Source of the DNA: an uncultured Clostridium sp.
GTDB taxonomy: Bacteria; Bacillota_A; Clostridia; Lachnospirales; Lachnospiraceae
Length of the DNA stretch: 16,377 nucleotides
Assembly (NCBI GenBank): GCA_947174825.1
Contig: CAMWKN010000003.1
Span: forward strand, 1 to 16,377
Direction: 5' to 3'
The position numbers and the translations under genes were made by a program. Below, piece after piece: positions 8,053-15,020 of this stretch. The notes below the pieces were generated by a model. That model was not told where the DNA came from and did no database searches. It worked only from the letters and a program-made list of their open reading frames with translations. Within the stretch, counting starts at the first letter, position 1, and every line of letters begins with the position of its first letter.

Positions 8053-8511
8053 CTAGCCCTCAATGGCAATATAACGTTTCTGCTCCTCTATCCGCTTCTC
8101 TTCCTTCGGCAGCTGGAAGGTCAGAATCCCGTCCTCATACTTTGGATGAATGTCATCCTCTGTTACACTCTTGCCAACATAGAAGCGGCGGCTCATACTG
8201 CCAGCATAACGTTCCCGTCTGACATATCTTCCCTCTTCGTTCTTTTCATCCTGTTTCATTTCCTTAGCCGCACTGACAGTCAGGTAACCATCCTCCAACT
8301 GCATTTTGATCTCGTCTTTCTTAAAACCAGGCAGATCAATATCCACAGTATAACCGTTACCGTTGTCCTTTACGTCTGTCTTCATGAGGTTGTTTGCATT
8401 CTTGCCAAATAAGGTCTTATCCATATCGGCAAATCTTGGAAATGATGGAAATGCAAAGTCCTCCATCCAATTATCAAATAAATTTTCTCCAAAAATACTA
8501 GGTGTTAACAT
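8053..8511 (-). CDS. Small heat-shock protein, Hsp20/alpha-crystallin family
   Basis: ATP-independent holdase chaperone of 152 residues that binds unfolding proteins under stress, normally as a large cytoplasmic oligomer. After a Phe-rich N-terminal arm (FDNWMEDFAFPSFPRF) the alpha-crystallin domain runs from about 43 to 140: MKTDVKDNGNGYTVDIDLPGFKKDEIKM, the DGYLTVSA strand, RRERYAGSMSRRFYVG, then YEDGILTFQLPK. The C-terminal tail carries the I-x-I anchor (IAI in RYIAIEG). All landmark parts of the family are present and length is typical of clostridial Hsp18. AAAGGGG nine bases ahead of the ATG is the ribosome site. It is monocistronic, under a CIRCE/HrcA-type operator, with a leader of about 157 bases. 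Confidence 0.96.
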   Translation of the reverse strand: MLTPSIFGENLFDNWMEDFAFPSFPRFADMDKTLFGKNANNLMKTDVKDNGNGYTVDIDLPGFKKDEIKMQLEDGYLTVSAAKEMKQDEKNEEGRYVRRERYAGSMSRRFYVGKSVTEDDIHPKYEDGILTFQLPKEEKRIEEQKRYIAIEG

Positions 8512-8534
8512 AAGTCATATCCCCTTTCTGTGAT

Positions 8535-8570
8535 GGCAAAGTGTATACTGCCCTATTGCAGTCACTTGCC
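8535..8570 (-). other. Imperfect hairpin in the hsp20 leader
   Basis: In the hsp20 mRNA, GGCAAGTG plus ACTGC (8570 down to 8558-side arm) pairs with GCAGT and CACTTTGCC, giving about 13 pairs with small bulges and a loop near 8552-8557. It ends about 10 bases upstream of the Shine-Dalgarno sequence. It does not visibly cover that site, so a thermometer role is not supported by sequence alone. Confidence 0.4.
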
Positions 8571-8674
8571 CATCTGATATAAAATTTGCAGCACGTTCGG
8601 AGAAATCCGAGGTGTTGTTCTAAAACATAGGACCTGAAACCTGCTTAGCGATTCCATTTCCCTGTGACAACTAC

Positions 8675-8703
8675 ACTATAACACTTTTGTTAGCACTCGT
8701 CAA
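8675..8703 (-). promoter_or_regulatory. hsp20 promoter, sigma-A type
   Basis: On the minus strand TTGACG (8698-8703) is 17 bases from TATAGT (8675-8680). The -35 box lies inside the spacer of the CIRCE element and the downstream CIRCE arm fills the promoter spacer, so HrcA binding would occlude RNA polymerase directly. Confidence 0.8.
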
Positions 8704-8716
8704 CAGAGAGTGCTAA
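8690..8716. promoter_or_regulatory. CIRCE operator (HrcA-binding site)
   Basis: TTAGCACTC (8690-8698), nine bases, then GAGTGCTAA (8708-8716): an exact match to the CIRCE consensus with its standard 9-base spacer. In Firmicutes this is the binding site of the repressor HrcA, usually ahead of hrcA-grpE-dnaK or groESL. Its place over the hsp20 promoter assigns this gene to the class I heat-shock regulon. Confidence 0.95.
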
Positions 8717-8835
8717 CAATTCTTGTGAAGATTCTGTGAACTCTGTTCTCCGATTACTATTCTTCTTTTGCTCTTATTCATAGGATAACCAGAAAGGCTG
8801 ATATCATTCAACGCAGATAAATAAAAGAAATTTGT

Positions 8836-8908
8836 CCGCCCCAAAAGGCGGGGTATTTGGTCAACGCTTCGCTTCGCACTAAACTGATGTCCACCGGACA
8901 TCAAGTGC
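8836..8908 (-). repeat. Hairpin-dense GC-rich patch; includes likely EAL-gene terminator
   Basis: Downstream of the EAL gene this patch holds a nested hairpin: outer GCACT (8876-8880)/AGTGC (8904-8908) enclosing TGATGTCC (8885-8892)/GGACATCA (8896-8903). It also holds a short tandem GCTTCGCTTCG (about 8866-8876) and a second hairpin CCGCC (8836-8840)/GGCGG (8847-8851). On the minus strand the second hairpin is followed by ACAAATTTCTTTTATTT, so it probably ends transcription. The whole patch is clearly richer in G+C than its flanks and could be a copy of a dispersed intergenic repeat; that needs a genome search. Confidence 0.5.
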
Positions 8909-8920
8909 CATCTTGTACCC

Positions 8921-10825
8921 TCACTTTGCCTTCGCGCGAATAAACTCCAGAAATTCTTCTCCCGGAAGTGGCTTGGAGAAATAATATCCCTGAATATACT
9001 CAATCCCCAGAGCAGCAATCGTCTCCATCTGCTCTTTGGTTTCCACACCCTCCGACACAATTTCCAACTCCAAATCATGGATCATCTGCATAGACGCTTC
9101 CATCACAAATTTTGCTTTTTGGTTGGCGAAATAAGCCTGACTCATATCTCGGTCAAACTTGACAATGGACACTGGCATATCCACAATATAATTCAGATTA
9201 CTCTCCCCATTCCCAAAATCATCCAATGAAAATTTCACTCCATAATCCATGAGTTTCCTCATATTTTCTAACAGATTGGTTCTGGTTCGAATGGATGCCG
9301 ATTCTGTGATTTCCAGATTGATACAAGAGGGATCCAGAGCATATTGCTCCATAATCCGGATATAATTATCTGCCAACTGTGGATTCTCACACTGTCTGAC
9401 AGAAAGATTCACTTCCAAGTATTTGATTCCATACTGCTCCCGCAATTGATTGCTCTGAATAAAATCACACACCTTGCGGAAAACGATCTCTCCGATCTGG
9501 GAAATCAGTCCGTTTTTTTCTGCAATCGGAATAAATCTGCCCGGCGATATCATAGATCCATCCAGATCCCGAATTCGCACCAGCGCTTCTGCAGAAACAA
9601 AGCGTTCCTGCTGCGTGGAGTAGATTGGCTGATAAAATACTTCGATCCGGTCTTCTTCTATGGCTGAACGAATCAGTTGGTCGGTTTCTTCCCGCTCCAT
9701 ATATTGCCCAATTTTCATTTCATCCAGTAAAATACTGTTTTCTTCACTATTTTCTCCTCTACTGGCACGGAAATGCCGCAGAATCCGAATCAACTCTTCT
9801 ACATTCCGAAGCATTAAAGAATTTGGCAGCATAACATAACAGATTGGCACATTTTGCCCGTCCCCCATTTTCTCCTGCCATACTGTTTCAATATGATCCT
9901 TTACATCCCGAAAGACTTCCTGCATCCGAAGTTCATCTGCAGTAAACAACACCAGCTCACGTTCCAGGGTTTTAAAGATTATTACATCCTGGATCTTTTC
10001 CACATAGCGAACAATTCCCTGCAAGGTTAAATCAGCCTGAATGACACGGTTACCATTTGTGACCAACATGGTATCATCCCATGACAGCAGGATGGCAGAA
10101 AAGGCCTCTTGCTTATCATAGAGCATTTTTATATATTCACCCAATGCATGTGCATTATAGGCACCTGTCTCCCGATCCAGATTCGCTTCCGGATTCTCCA
10201 GTTCAAAAAACAGAATGACCATGCCCAGAACCGAAGCAAAGCCAACCAACAACAATCTGGCGTTAAGGAATTGGGTTACCGCCGCAAGAATCCAGATGAT
10301 CACCCAAACTACAATCGCCCTTCTTCGCTTGGGATTCATTTTCTTTCCCCGAATACCAACCTGATACAAAGTAACCATAACAAAAAGCAGGGCAAAGACA
10401 TAGGCTGCAATACAGCTTGGCCCATATGTATATACGATACTTTCTTTCTGGTAATAATGAATAGGCAGAAGATAGATCAAGAAGGTAGCCATCAGAACCA
10501 AGACCGTATAAATCCGATTTCTTTTTTTCCGCTCTGCCCTGACCTGCATGAAATCGGCACTGGAATACAACAATTCAAAATAGCCGACCCAGATCAAAGA
10601 AAGAACATAGGTTTTACAAATCAACGCCAACAAAAAGCCAGAAATCCGATCCCGGTAGCAGATTGCCACAATAGAAAGAATATCCATCAAAATACAAAAA
10701 GAATTCATGCCCAAAGTAACCAGAAACAGTTTTACCGTTTCCAGTCCCAAAGGTCTCTTTCTCAGCGAAAAATACCATATTAAAATCAAAACCACAACGC
10801 CACAGCATTGTACCTGTATGTTCAT
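8921..10825 (-). CDS. Membrane c-di-GMP phosphodiesterase: 7TM, degenerate GGDEF, intact EAL
   Basis: Predicted to hydrolyse cyclic-di-GMP to pGpG at the inner face of the membrane (634 residues). The start MNIQVQCC at 10825 is preceded by AAGGGAG; an in-frame GTG nine codons earlier overlaps the ribosome site. About seven membrane helices fill residues 1-207, an uncharacterised sensor. A GGDEF-like fold follows (about 215-350), but the active-site loop reads LEREL (287-291), so it cannot make c-di-GMP. The EAL domain (about 375-630) keeps the metal and catalytic residues: Glu413 of EALVR, Asn473 of NLS, Glu505 of LEITES, Asp535-Asp536 of DDFG, Lys556, Glu592 of SEGVET and Gln612 of QGYYFSKP. 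Loop 6 reads DDFGNGESN where DDFGTGYSN is usual. It is paralogous to the protein at 12952-14880. Confidence 0.93.
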   Translation of the reverse strand: MNIQVQCCGVVVLILIWYFSLRKRPLGLETVKLFLVTLGMNSFCILMDILSIVAICYRDRISGFLLALICKTYVLSLIWVGYFELLYSSADFMQVRAERKKRNRIYTVLVLMATFLIYLLPIHYYQKESIVYTYGPSCIAAYVFALLFVMVTLYQVGIRGKKMNPKRRRAIVVWVIIWILAAVTQFLNARLLLVGFASVLGMVILFFELENPEANLDRETGAYNAHALGEYIKMLYDKQEAFSAILLSWDDTMLVTNGNRVIQADLTLQGIVRYVEKIQDVIIFKTLERELVLFTADELRMQEVFRDVKDHIETVWQEKMGDGQNVPICYVMLPNSLMLRNVEELIRILRHFRASRGENSEENSILLDEMKIGQYMEREETDQLIRSAIEEDRIEVFYQPIYSTQQERFVSAEALVRIRDLDGSMISPGRFIPIAEKNGLISQIGEIVFRKVCDFIQSNQLREQYGIKYLEVNLSVRQCENPQLADNYIRIMEQYALDPSCINLEITESASIRTRTNLLENMRKLMDYGVKFSLDDFGNGESNLNYIVDMPVSIVKFDRDMSQAYFANQKAKFVMEASMQMIHDLELEIVSEGVETKEQMETIAALGIEYIQGYYFSKPLPGEEFLEFIRAKAK

Positions 10826-10913
10826 TCCTATCTCCCTTTCCTTCCTCGCCACCCACTAGAGAATCTATATGAAACTGATAGATCGTAATAATCACTCTGT
10901 TTTCCACAAATAG

Positions 10914-10942
10914 ATTGTATCATATTATAATGCAAGGGTCAA
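10914..10942 (-). promoter_or_regulatory. Promoter of first EAL gene
   Basis: On the minus strand TTGACC (10937-10942) is 17 bases from TACAAT (10914-10919), preceded by TGA, a complete extended -10. The start point near 10907 gives a leader of about 80 bases. The -35 box is the outer edge of a long inverted repeat, so a factor binding there could control it. Confidence 0.7.
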
Positions 10943-10992
10943 AAGTAGATAGCAATGCGTGTTTACACGCAATTGCTATCTACTTTTGACCC
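10936..10992. repeat. 57-base near-perfect inverted repeat overlapping the EAL promoter
   Basis: The left arm 10936-10962 (begins GGGTCAAAAGTAGATAGCAA) and the right arm 10965-10992 are reverse complements over 27 positions with a single inserted base, around a 2-base centre. It lies between the stop of the Ig-like protein gene and the EAL gene. There is no T run after it in either direction, so it is not a classical terminator. A large operator, a processing structure or a small transposable relic are the alternatives. Confidence 0.8.
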
Positions 10993-11089
10993 CAGCATCC
11001 TTGTTAATCTCTATTTGCAAGCAAAAAAGAGTCCATGTATCCCGAAGATTATTTATTCCATTATCTGATAGCATCCTTTCACAAAAGAT

Positions 11090-11641
11090 TTACGAAATTG
11101 AAAATTTACTACTGTCCATCCAGATAATTTGATATTTCCCTTTTTTAAATTGATTCACATTATAATAATCTTTCCATTTTATTGTCATTGTCTTACTACT
11201 ATTCGGATCCACTCGATCTAAACATTTATGAAATAGCACATGCTTTTTAAATTTAATTTTCTTCCACTTTCCCTGACTTTTCTTTTTAATCTTAAGATCC
11301 ATTTCTGTATACAAAAATGTCTTGTCCCCATTATTGATAATTTTTAATTTAATCTTCTTGCCTGTTGCAGAAATTACCTTTAACCGGATATACTTTTTCT
11401 GATAATTTGCATCCCGAGTTGCCTCACTCATCGATGTAGGTATTGACTTCGCACAACTCTTCATTGGGTAAATACTCAGACTGACGATCCATATAAGCCC
11501 CAAAAATAACAGACCTGCCCGCACTCTGCCTGATATCTCTCCTGTATTCCACCCTTTTCTGCATAAACAAGACTCCATGTTTTCTTGCAATTCCTTAGCA
11601 TATTTCATCTTTTCTCCCACTTTCTTAAAATCAGCTGACAT
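11090..11641 (-). CDS. Single-pass membrane protein with immunoglobulin-like domain
   Basis: Hypothetical surface protein of 183 residues. The start MSADFKK is eight bases after GGAGG; an earlier GTG overlaps that site. The N-terminal 40 residues are charged with two close Cys (CLC, 25-27) and would be cytoplasmic. Residues 42-60 are a membrane helix. The exported part (about 75-183) is Lys-rich and beta-stranded: YIRLKVISATGKKIKLKIIN, LKIKKKSQGKWKKI, VDPNSSKTMTIKWKDYY, FKKGKYQIIWM. The order 'nGdk..y....l.kk..GkWk..p....f....v.P..s.t..i....y..l..GkYriik' resembles bacterial Ig-like domains found in Firmicutes lipoproteins. Function is unknown. It has its own promoter and no clear terminator before the long inverted repeat. 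Confidence 0.75.
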   Translation of the reverse strand: MSADFKKVGEKMKYAKELQENMESCLCRKGWNTGEISGRVRAGLLFLGLIWIVSLSIYPMKSCAKSIPTSMSEATRDANYQKKYIRLKVISATGKKIKLKIINNGDKTFLYTEMDLKIKKKSQGKWKKIKFKKHVLFHKCLDRVDPNSSKTMTIKWKDYYNVNQFKKGKYQIIWMDSSKFSIS

Positions 11642-11712
11642 TATACATTCCTCCACTTATCTCCTGCTGAAACAACAGACTTCTGCTCTTTACTAATTAA
11701 CTATCGATTTCC

Positions 11713-11741
11713 ATTATAGGATTTTTGTTGATCCCTTTCAA
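11713..11741 (-). promoter_or_regulatory. Promoter of Ig-like protein gene
   Basis: On the minus strand TTGAAA (11736-11741) is 17 bases from a consensus TATAAT (11713-11718). The start would be near 11706, a leader of about 65 bases containing a 6-bp hairpin (CTGTTG/CAGCAG) just upstream of the ribosome site. Confidence 0.65.
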
Positions 11742-11813
11742 TATTATTGCATTAAACGACACTTTTTTTACATTTTCAGCTACATTGAAATCACGTTAAT
11801 AAACTTATTCCAC

Positions 11814-11838
11814 TATCATACAAACAACTGGTATGATA
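11814..11838 (+). promoter_or_regulatory. Operator-like palindrome over the AraC-gene promoter
   Basis: TATCATAC (11814-11821) and GTATGATA (11831-11838) form a perfect 8-base inverted repeat with a 9-base spacer. The right arm contains an extended -10 box, TGGTATGAT (11829-11837), reading toward the AraC-type gene; the -35 region (TCCACT) is poor. A weak -35 under an operator fits an activator-dependent or self-regulated promoter. Confidence 0.5.
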
Positions 11839-11936
11839 TTATTGTCTTCATACAGACAGATCTTTTTCTAAAATGACAAGAGAAACGGTCAGACACCTGT
11901 TAAGATAAAAACATCAGTGAAAGAGAGGGAAGAATC

Positions 11937-12845
11937 ATGGAGTGGCTCACTTGTATTAAAGGCGCAATCAATTATATGGAAAATCATCTGCTTACAATAC
12001 AAAACGTGGAAGAAGTAGCAGACTATGTGCATATTTCACCAATGTATCTGCAAAAAGGATTTCAAATCATGACAGGTTATACTATTGGAGAATATCTTCG
12101 TAACCGTAAACTCTACCACGCAGCCTTGGATATTGTAGATAGTCAGGAAAAAATCATAGACATTGCCTATCGATATGGATATGAAACTCCAGAAAGCTTT
12201 ACAAAAGCATTTACTCGTTTCCATAGCGCACCCCCCTCTGCAATCCGTAAGAATCGATATCTTATGAAACCCTTTCATCCACTGAGAATTAACATTGTCA
12301 TTCAAGGAGGAGAAAAAATGGATTTTACGATTCAAAAATTGACAGGTTTGAAATTAATTGGTTTTTCAAGGGAGTTTTCCTTTGACCACTCTTATGAAGA
12401 AATCCCAAAATTCTGGGATGAAGTGTACGGAAAACATCAAGCACTTATCTTTGCTGGAAAAACACCATCCAACGATCTGGAGCAGGCTGTATATGACAAT
12501 GGTATTGGCGAATTCGGTGTATGTATTGACGATATTGGCAAGGATGGAAATTTTCGCTATATGATTGCAGGAAGATATATGGGCGGAAATGTCCCTGACG
12601 GACTGGAGGTCTATGAACTGCCAGAATCTTTGTGGGCAAAGTTTAAATGTGTCGGTGCCATACCGGATGCTATACAGACAGTCAATACACAGATATGGCA
12701 GGATTGGCTTCCTGGAAATACAGAATATGAACTAGCCGGCAAATATAATATCGAATGGTATTCCGCTTTCGGAAAACCAACCGATTCTGATTATCAAAGT
12801 GAGATATGGATTCCGGTAGTCAAAAAAATAACTGAACAAGAGTAA
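11937..12845 (+). CDS. AraC-family regulator with C-terminal GyrI-like effector domain
   Basis: Transcription regulator of 302 residues with the DNA-binding part first. Residues 1-107 hold the two helix-turn-helix units of the AraC/XylS family (IQNVEEVADYVHISPMYLQKGFQ, then IIDIAYRYGYETPESFTKAFTRFHSAPPSAIRK, the signature helix region). After a short linker, residues 128-302 (MDFTIQKLTGLKLIGFSREF to the end) form a GyrI-like / AraC effector-binding domain, known in BmrR, Rob and SbmC-type proteins for binding small hydrophobic or cationic ligands. AGGGA seven to nine bases ahead of the ATG supports the start. It runs opposite to its neighbours, so its target is not evident from operon context; its own promoter has a palindrome. 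A strong ribosome site inside the linker is described separately. Confidence 0.92.
   Translation: MEWLTCIKGAINYMENHLLTIQNVEEVADYVHISPMYLQKGFQIMTGYTIGEYLRNRKLYHAALDIVDSQEKIIDIAYRYGYETPESFTKAFTRFHSAPPSAIRKNRYLMKPFHPLRINIVIQGGEKMDFTIQKLTGLKLIGFSREFSFDHSYEEIPKFWDEVYGKHQALIFAGKTPSNDLEQAVYDNGIGEFGVCIDDIGKDGNFRYMIAGRYMGGNVPDGLEVYELPESLWAKFKCVGAIPDAIQTVNTQIWQDWLPGNTEYELAGKYNIEWYSAFGKPTDSDYQSEIWIPVVKKITEQE
12304..12320 (+). promoter_or_regulatory. Internal ribosome site and in-frame ATG inside the AraC gene
   Basis: AAGGAGG (12304-12310) is seven bases ahead of an ATG at 12318-12320 that is in frame with the AraC-type gene (residue 128). It falls exactly at the linker, so initiation here would yield a free 175-residue effector-binding domain. 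This match is better than the gene's own start site (AGGGA). Confidence 0.6.
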
Positions 12846-12880
12846 CCGCCCACAAAGTGGTTAGCCTCTTAGTTGATTTT

Positions 12881-12921
12881 AATAAACCTACCTGCACGGC
12901 CAAGTACAAGGTAGGTTTATT
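12881..12921. terminator. Two-way terminator between convergent genes
   Basis: AATAAACCTACCT (12881-12893) pairs perfectly with AGGTAGGTTTATT (12909-12921). Thymines follow the stem in the plus direction and, as adenines before it, in the minus direction. It serves the AraC gene from the left and the second EAL gene from the right. Confidence 0.8.
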
Positions 12922-12951
12922 TATTCCTACTCCCTTTCATCCCAATCCCCT

Positions 12952-14880
12952 CTACTCCATTGCCTCTTGAATAAAAGCAACAAATTCCTGCTTTGGAATG
13001 GGTTTGGAGTAATAATATCCCTGAATATACTCACATTGCAGTTCCGAGAATTGACTTACCATTTGCTCTGTCTCTATACCCTCTACCACAATCTTCATAT
13101 TCATATCTTTAATCATCTTAATGGTATTTTGAAGGACAATCAATAATCTAGGATTGTCTTCCAGATCCGTAAAACTTTTATCCAGCTTTACTATCTGCAG
13201 TGGCAAAGAAGCAATCCGCCACATGTTAGAATATCCCGTACCAAAATCGTCCAGTGAGAAACTAATTCCCGCATCCGTCAGTGCATTCAAATTGTCCATC
13301 ATCGCTTTCTGGGAATGGGAAACGGCTGTTTCTGTAATTTCCAAATTGATCTGATCTGGTGTAACATGATAGCGGTTCAATGTTTCCAACACCTGATCCG
13401 CCAAATCATTTTGCATGCACTGTGCCACAGATAGATTAATTTCAATATAATCCAGATGTAGTGACTGATATTCCTCACTGGCGATAAAACGACAGACTTC
13501 ATCCAACACAAATGCTCCGATCTTATGAATGGCACCACTCTTCTCTGCTGCCGGTATAAAAACTTCCGGCGAAATAAAACCGTACTGATCATCCTTTAGC
13601 CGAAGCAATGCCTCCGCAGAATGAAAGCGCTTTTCCTCCACAGAATAAATAGGCTGATAATAAACAGAAAAGTTATGTTCTGTCATGGCACGCTCAATAA
13701 TCCGGTCCATATCCCGCATAATATCATAATACTTCTTGCTGAAAATTTCGGATGCATACAGCACTTCGCCGTTATATTTGGTGGTATTCAGATCGTTTCC
13801 AAAAGCCAGCAGTGCATCCACATCAGAAATATCCTGTGGACATTTTGCAATACAGACACAGGTGGTTAACGCCAGTTCCATCTGATTCCAGTGAAAATCC
13901 TTCTTCATAAATGTATTGACCATCTGTGCTGTTTCTTCCGCCTTATCAAAATGTCTGGAATCCAGAACAAAACGGAATTTTCCCACACCCAGATAGTACA
14001 TTTCTGCTTCCATCTTTTGCTTTTTATTTATTTTCACCAGCTCATCTGCAATGGCATGAAGCATTTCATTCATACCTTCATACCCTAACATAGAACGAAT
14101 ACTTTGATAATTGGTTACATTGACTAATATAATTTCAATGGGCTTTTCATTAATAAAAATCCGCTTCATATCTCTGGCATAGGCACTGAGTTTCCCTAAA
14201 CCAGTCTCCGTATCAATGTTTTCCTCCGCTCTCTGAATCATCGTAGAAATAAACAACAAACCACAGGCTCCTGCAAACATTTCTACCAATAATTTAGGAT
14301 AAAAGAATTGGATGACCACAGAAACAGTCATCACCGGAAAGACAAACATCAATACAAAATATCGTTGTTTACTGAATAACTTTCTGGAATGATACAAATT
14401 AATCATTCCAAAAATAATATAAAAAGCAACGGTTAGATAAAGCAGGAAAAACAAAGTTCCTCGAACATATGTATCCGTTTCATCCAAATAATAAACAATA
14501 TGCCAAAATGGAGTAATCAAAAGTAAGACAACAATCAATGTAATCGGCGCAAAGAATAATATATTTTGAAAAGGCTTCCCACAGATTTTATGTCTGGTAT
14601 TCGTCTGCTCCATCAAATAAATGGCATACAGGGGTGTTACACTGTTATGCAGGATCAGATACAAAGAATGGAAAAAATATTTGGCTGCCACATGACCGGC
14701 GCCCATATTATCCAGAGTTACCGCACCAATGTCTGCTATACCTGCCAAAATACATAATATCAACATCAGCAAAAAACAACGATTCAGTTTTCCTTTTGTC
14801 ATGCCACGGAATATCGTTGAAACCATCAAGATAACAAAGATCAGCAATGCACAATAATCAAAATAAAGAATCTTATCCAT
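12952..14880 (-). CDS. Membrane c-di-GMP phosphodiesterase: 7TM, degenerate GGDEF, intact EAL (paralogue)
   Basis: Second predicted cyclic-di-GMP phosphodiesterase, 642 residues, start supported by AAGGAGGAGAGG six bases ahead. Residues 1-215 hold about seven membrane helices, unlike those of its neighbour in sequence, so the sensed cue probably differs. The GGDEF-like domain (about 220-380) has GVGKF (298-302) at the active-site loop, which lacks the acidic metal ligands; it may still bind GTP or act as a regulatory fold. The EAL domain (about 385-640) is complete: Glu423 of EALLR, Asn482 of NLS, Glu514 of LEITET, Asp544-Asp545 of DDFGTGYSN, Lys565, Glu600 of VEGIET and Gln620 of QGYYYSKP. 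No good promoter was found in the 140 bases between thiN and this gene, so partial read-through from thiN is possible. Confidence 0.94.
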   Translation of the reverse strand: MDKILYFDYCALLIFVILMVSTIFRGMTKGKLNRCFLLMLILCILAGIADIGAVTLDNMGAGHVAAKYFFHSLYLILHNSVTPLYAIYLMEQTNTRHKICGKPFQNILFFAPITLIVVLLLITPFWHIVYYLDETDTYVRGTLFFLLYLTVAFYIIFGMINLYHSRKLFSKQRYFVLMFVFPVMTVSVVIQFFYPKLLVEMFAGACGLLFISTMIQRAEENIDTETGLGKLSAYARDMKRIFINEKPIEIILVNVTNYQSIRSMLGYEGMNEMLHAIADELVKINKKQKMEAEMYYLGVGKFRFVLDSRHFDKAEETAQMVNTFMKKDFHWNQMELALTTCVCIAKCPQDISDVDALLAFGNDLNTTKYNGEVLYASEIFSKKYYDIMRDMDRIIERAMTEHNFSVYYQPIYSVEEKRFHSAEALLRLKDDQYGFISPEVFIPAAEKSGAIHKIGAFVLDEVCRFIASEEYQSLHLDYIEINLSVAQCMQNDLADQVLETLNRYHVTPDQINLEITETAVSHSQKAMMDNLNALTDAGISFSLDDFGTGYSNMWRIASLPLQIVKLDKSFTDLEDNPRLLIVLQNTIKMIKDMNMKIVVEGIETEQMVSQFSELQCEYIQGYYYSKPIPKQEFVAFIQEAME

Positions 14881-15020
14881 TCCTCTCCTCCTTCCCTAAC
14901 AGTTTATATTTGACCAGGGTAACGTTATGTTGATTCAAATTCTCTCCGGTTCGTAAAAACCATGAAAAATGCTGCAATATTTTTCCGGTGTGCATTGGCT
15001 TGCATAACAAACACACACTT

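Noticed and set aside
10109..10783. Long open frame of 224 codons on the plus strand
   Set aside because: It lies wholly antisense to the membrane/GGDEF part of the EAL gene, has no ribosome site and encodes a low-complexity Gln/Asn-rich product typical of a frame shadow.
10936..10992. CtsR operator (GGTCAAA present at each end)
   Set aside because: CtsR needs tandem heptads three bases apart on one strand; here single heptads sit in opposite orientation about 40 bases apart.
14941..14995. Possible thiN terminator (GAAAAAT/ATTTTTC hairpin, minus strand)
   Set aside because: The stem is almost entirely A-T and the following T run is interrupted, so it is not convincing.
14881..15020. Cyclic-di-GMP riboswitch ahead of the EAL gene (also sought ahead of the other EAL, chemoreceptor and lipoprotein genes)
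   Set aside because: The conserved GEMM core segments are not visible in any of these leaders.
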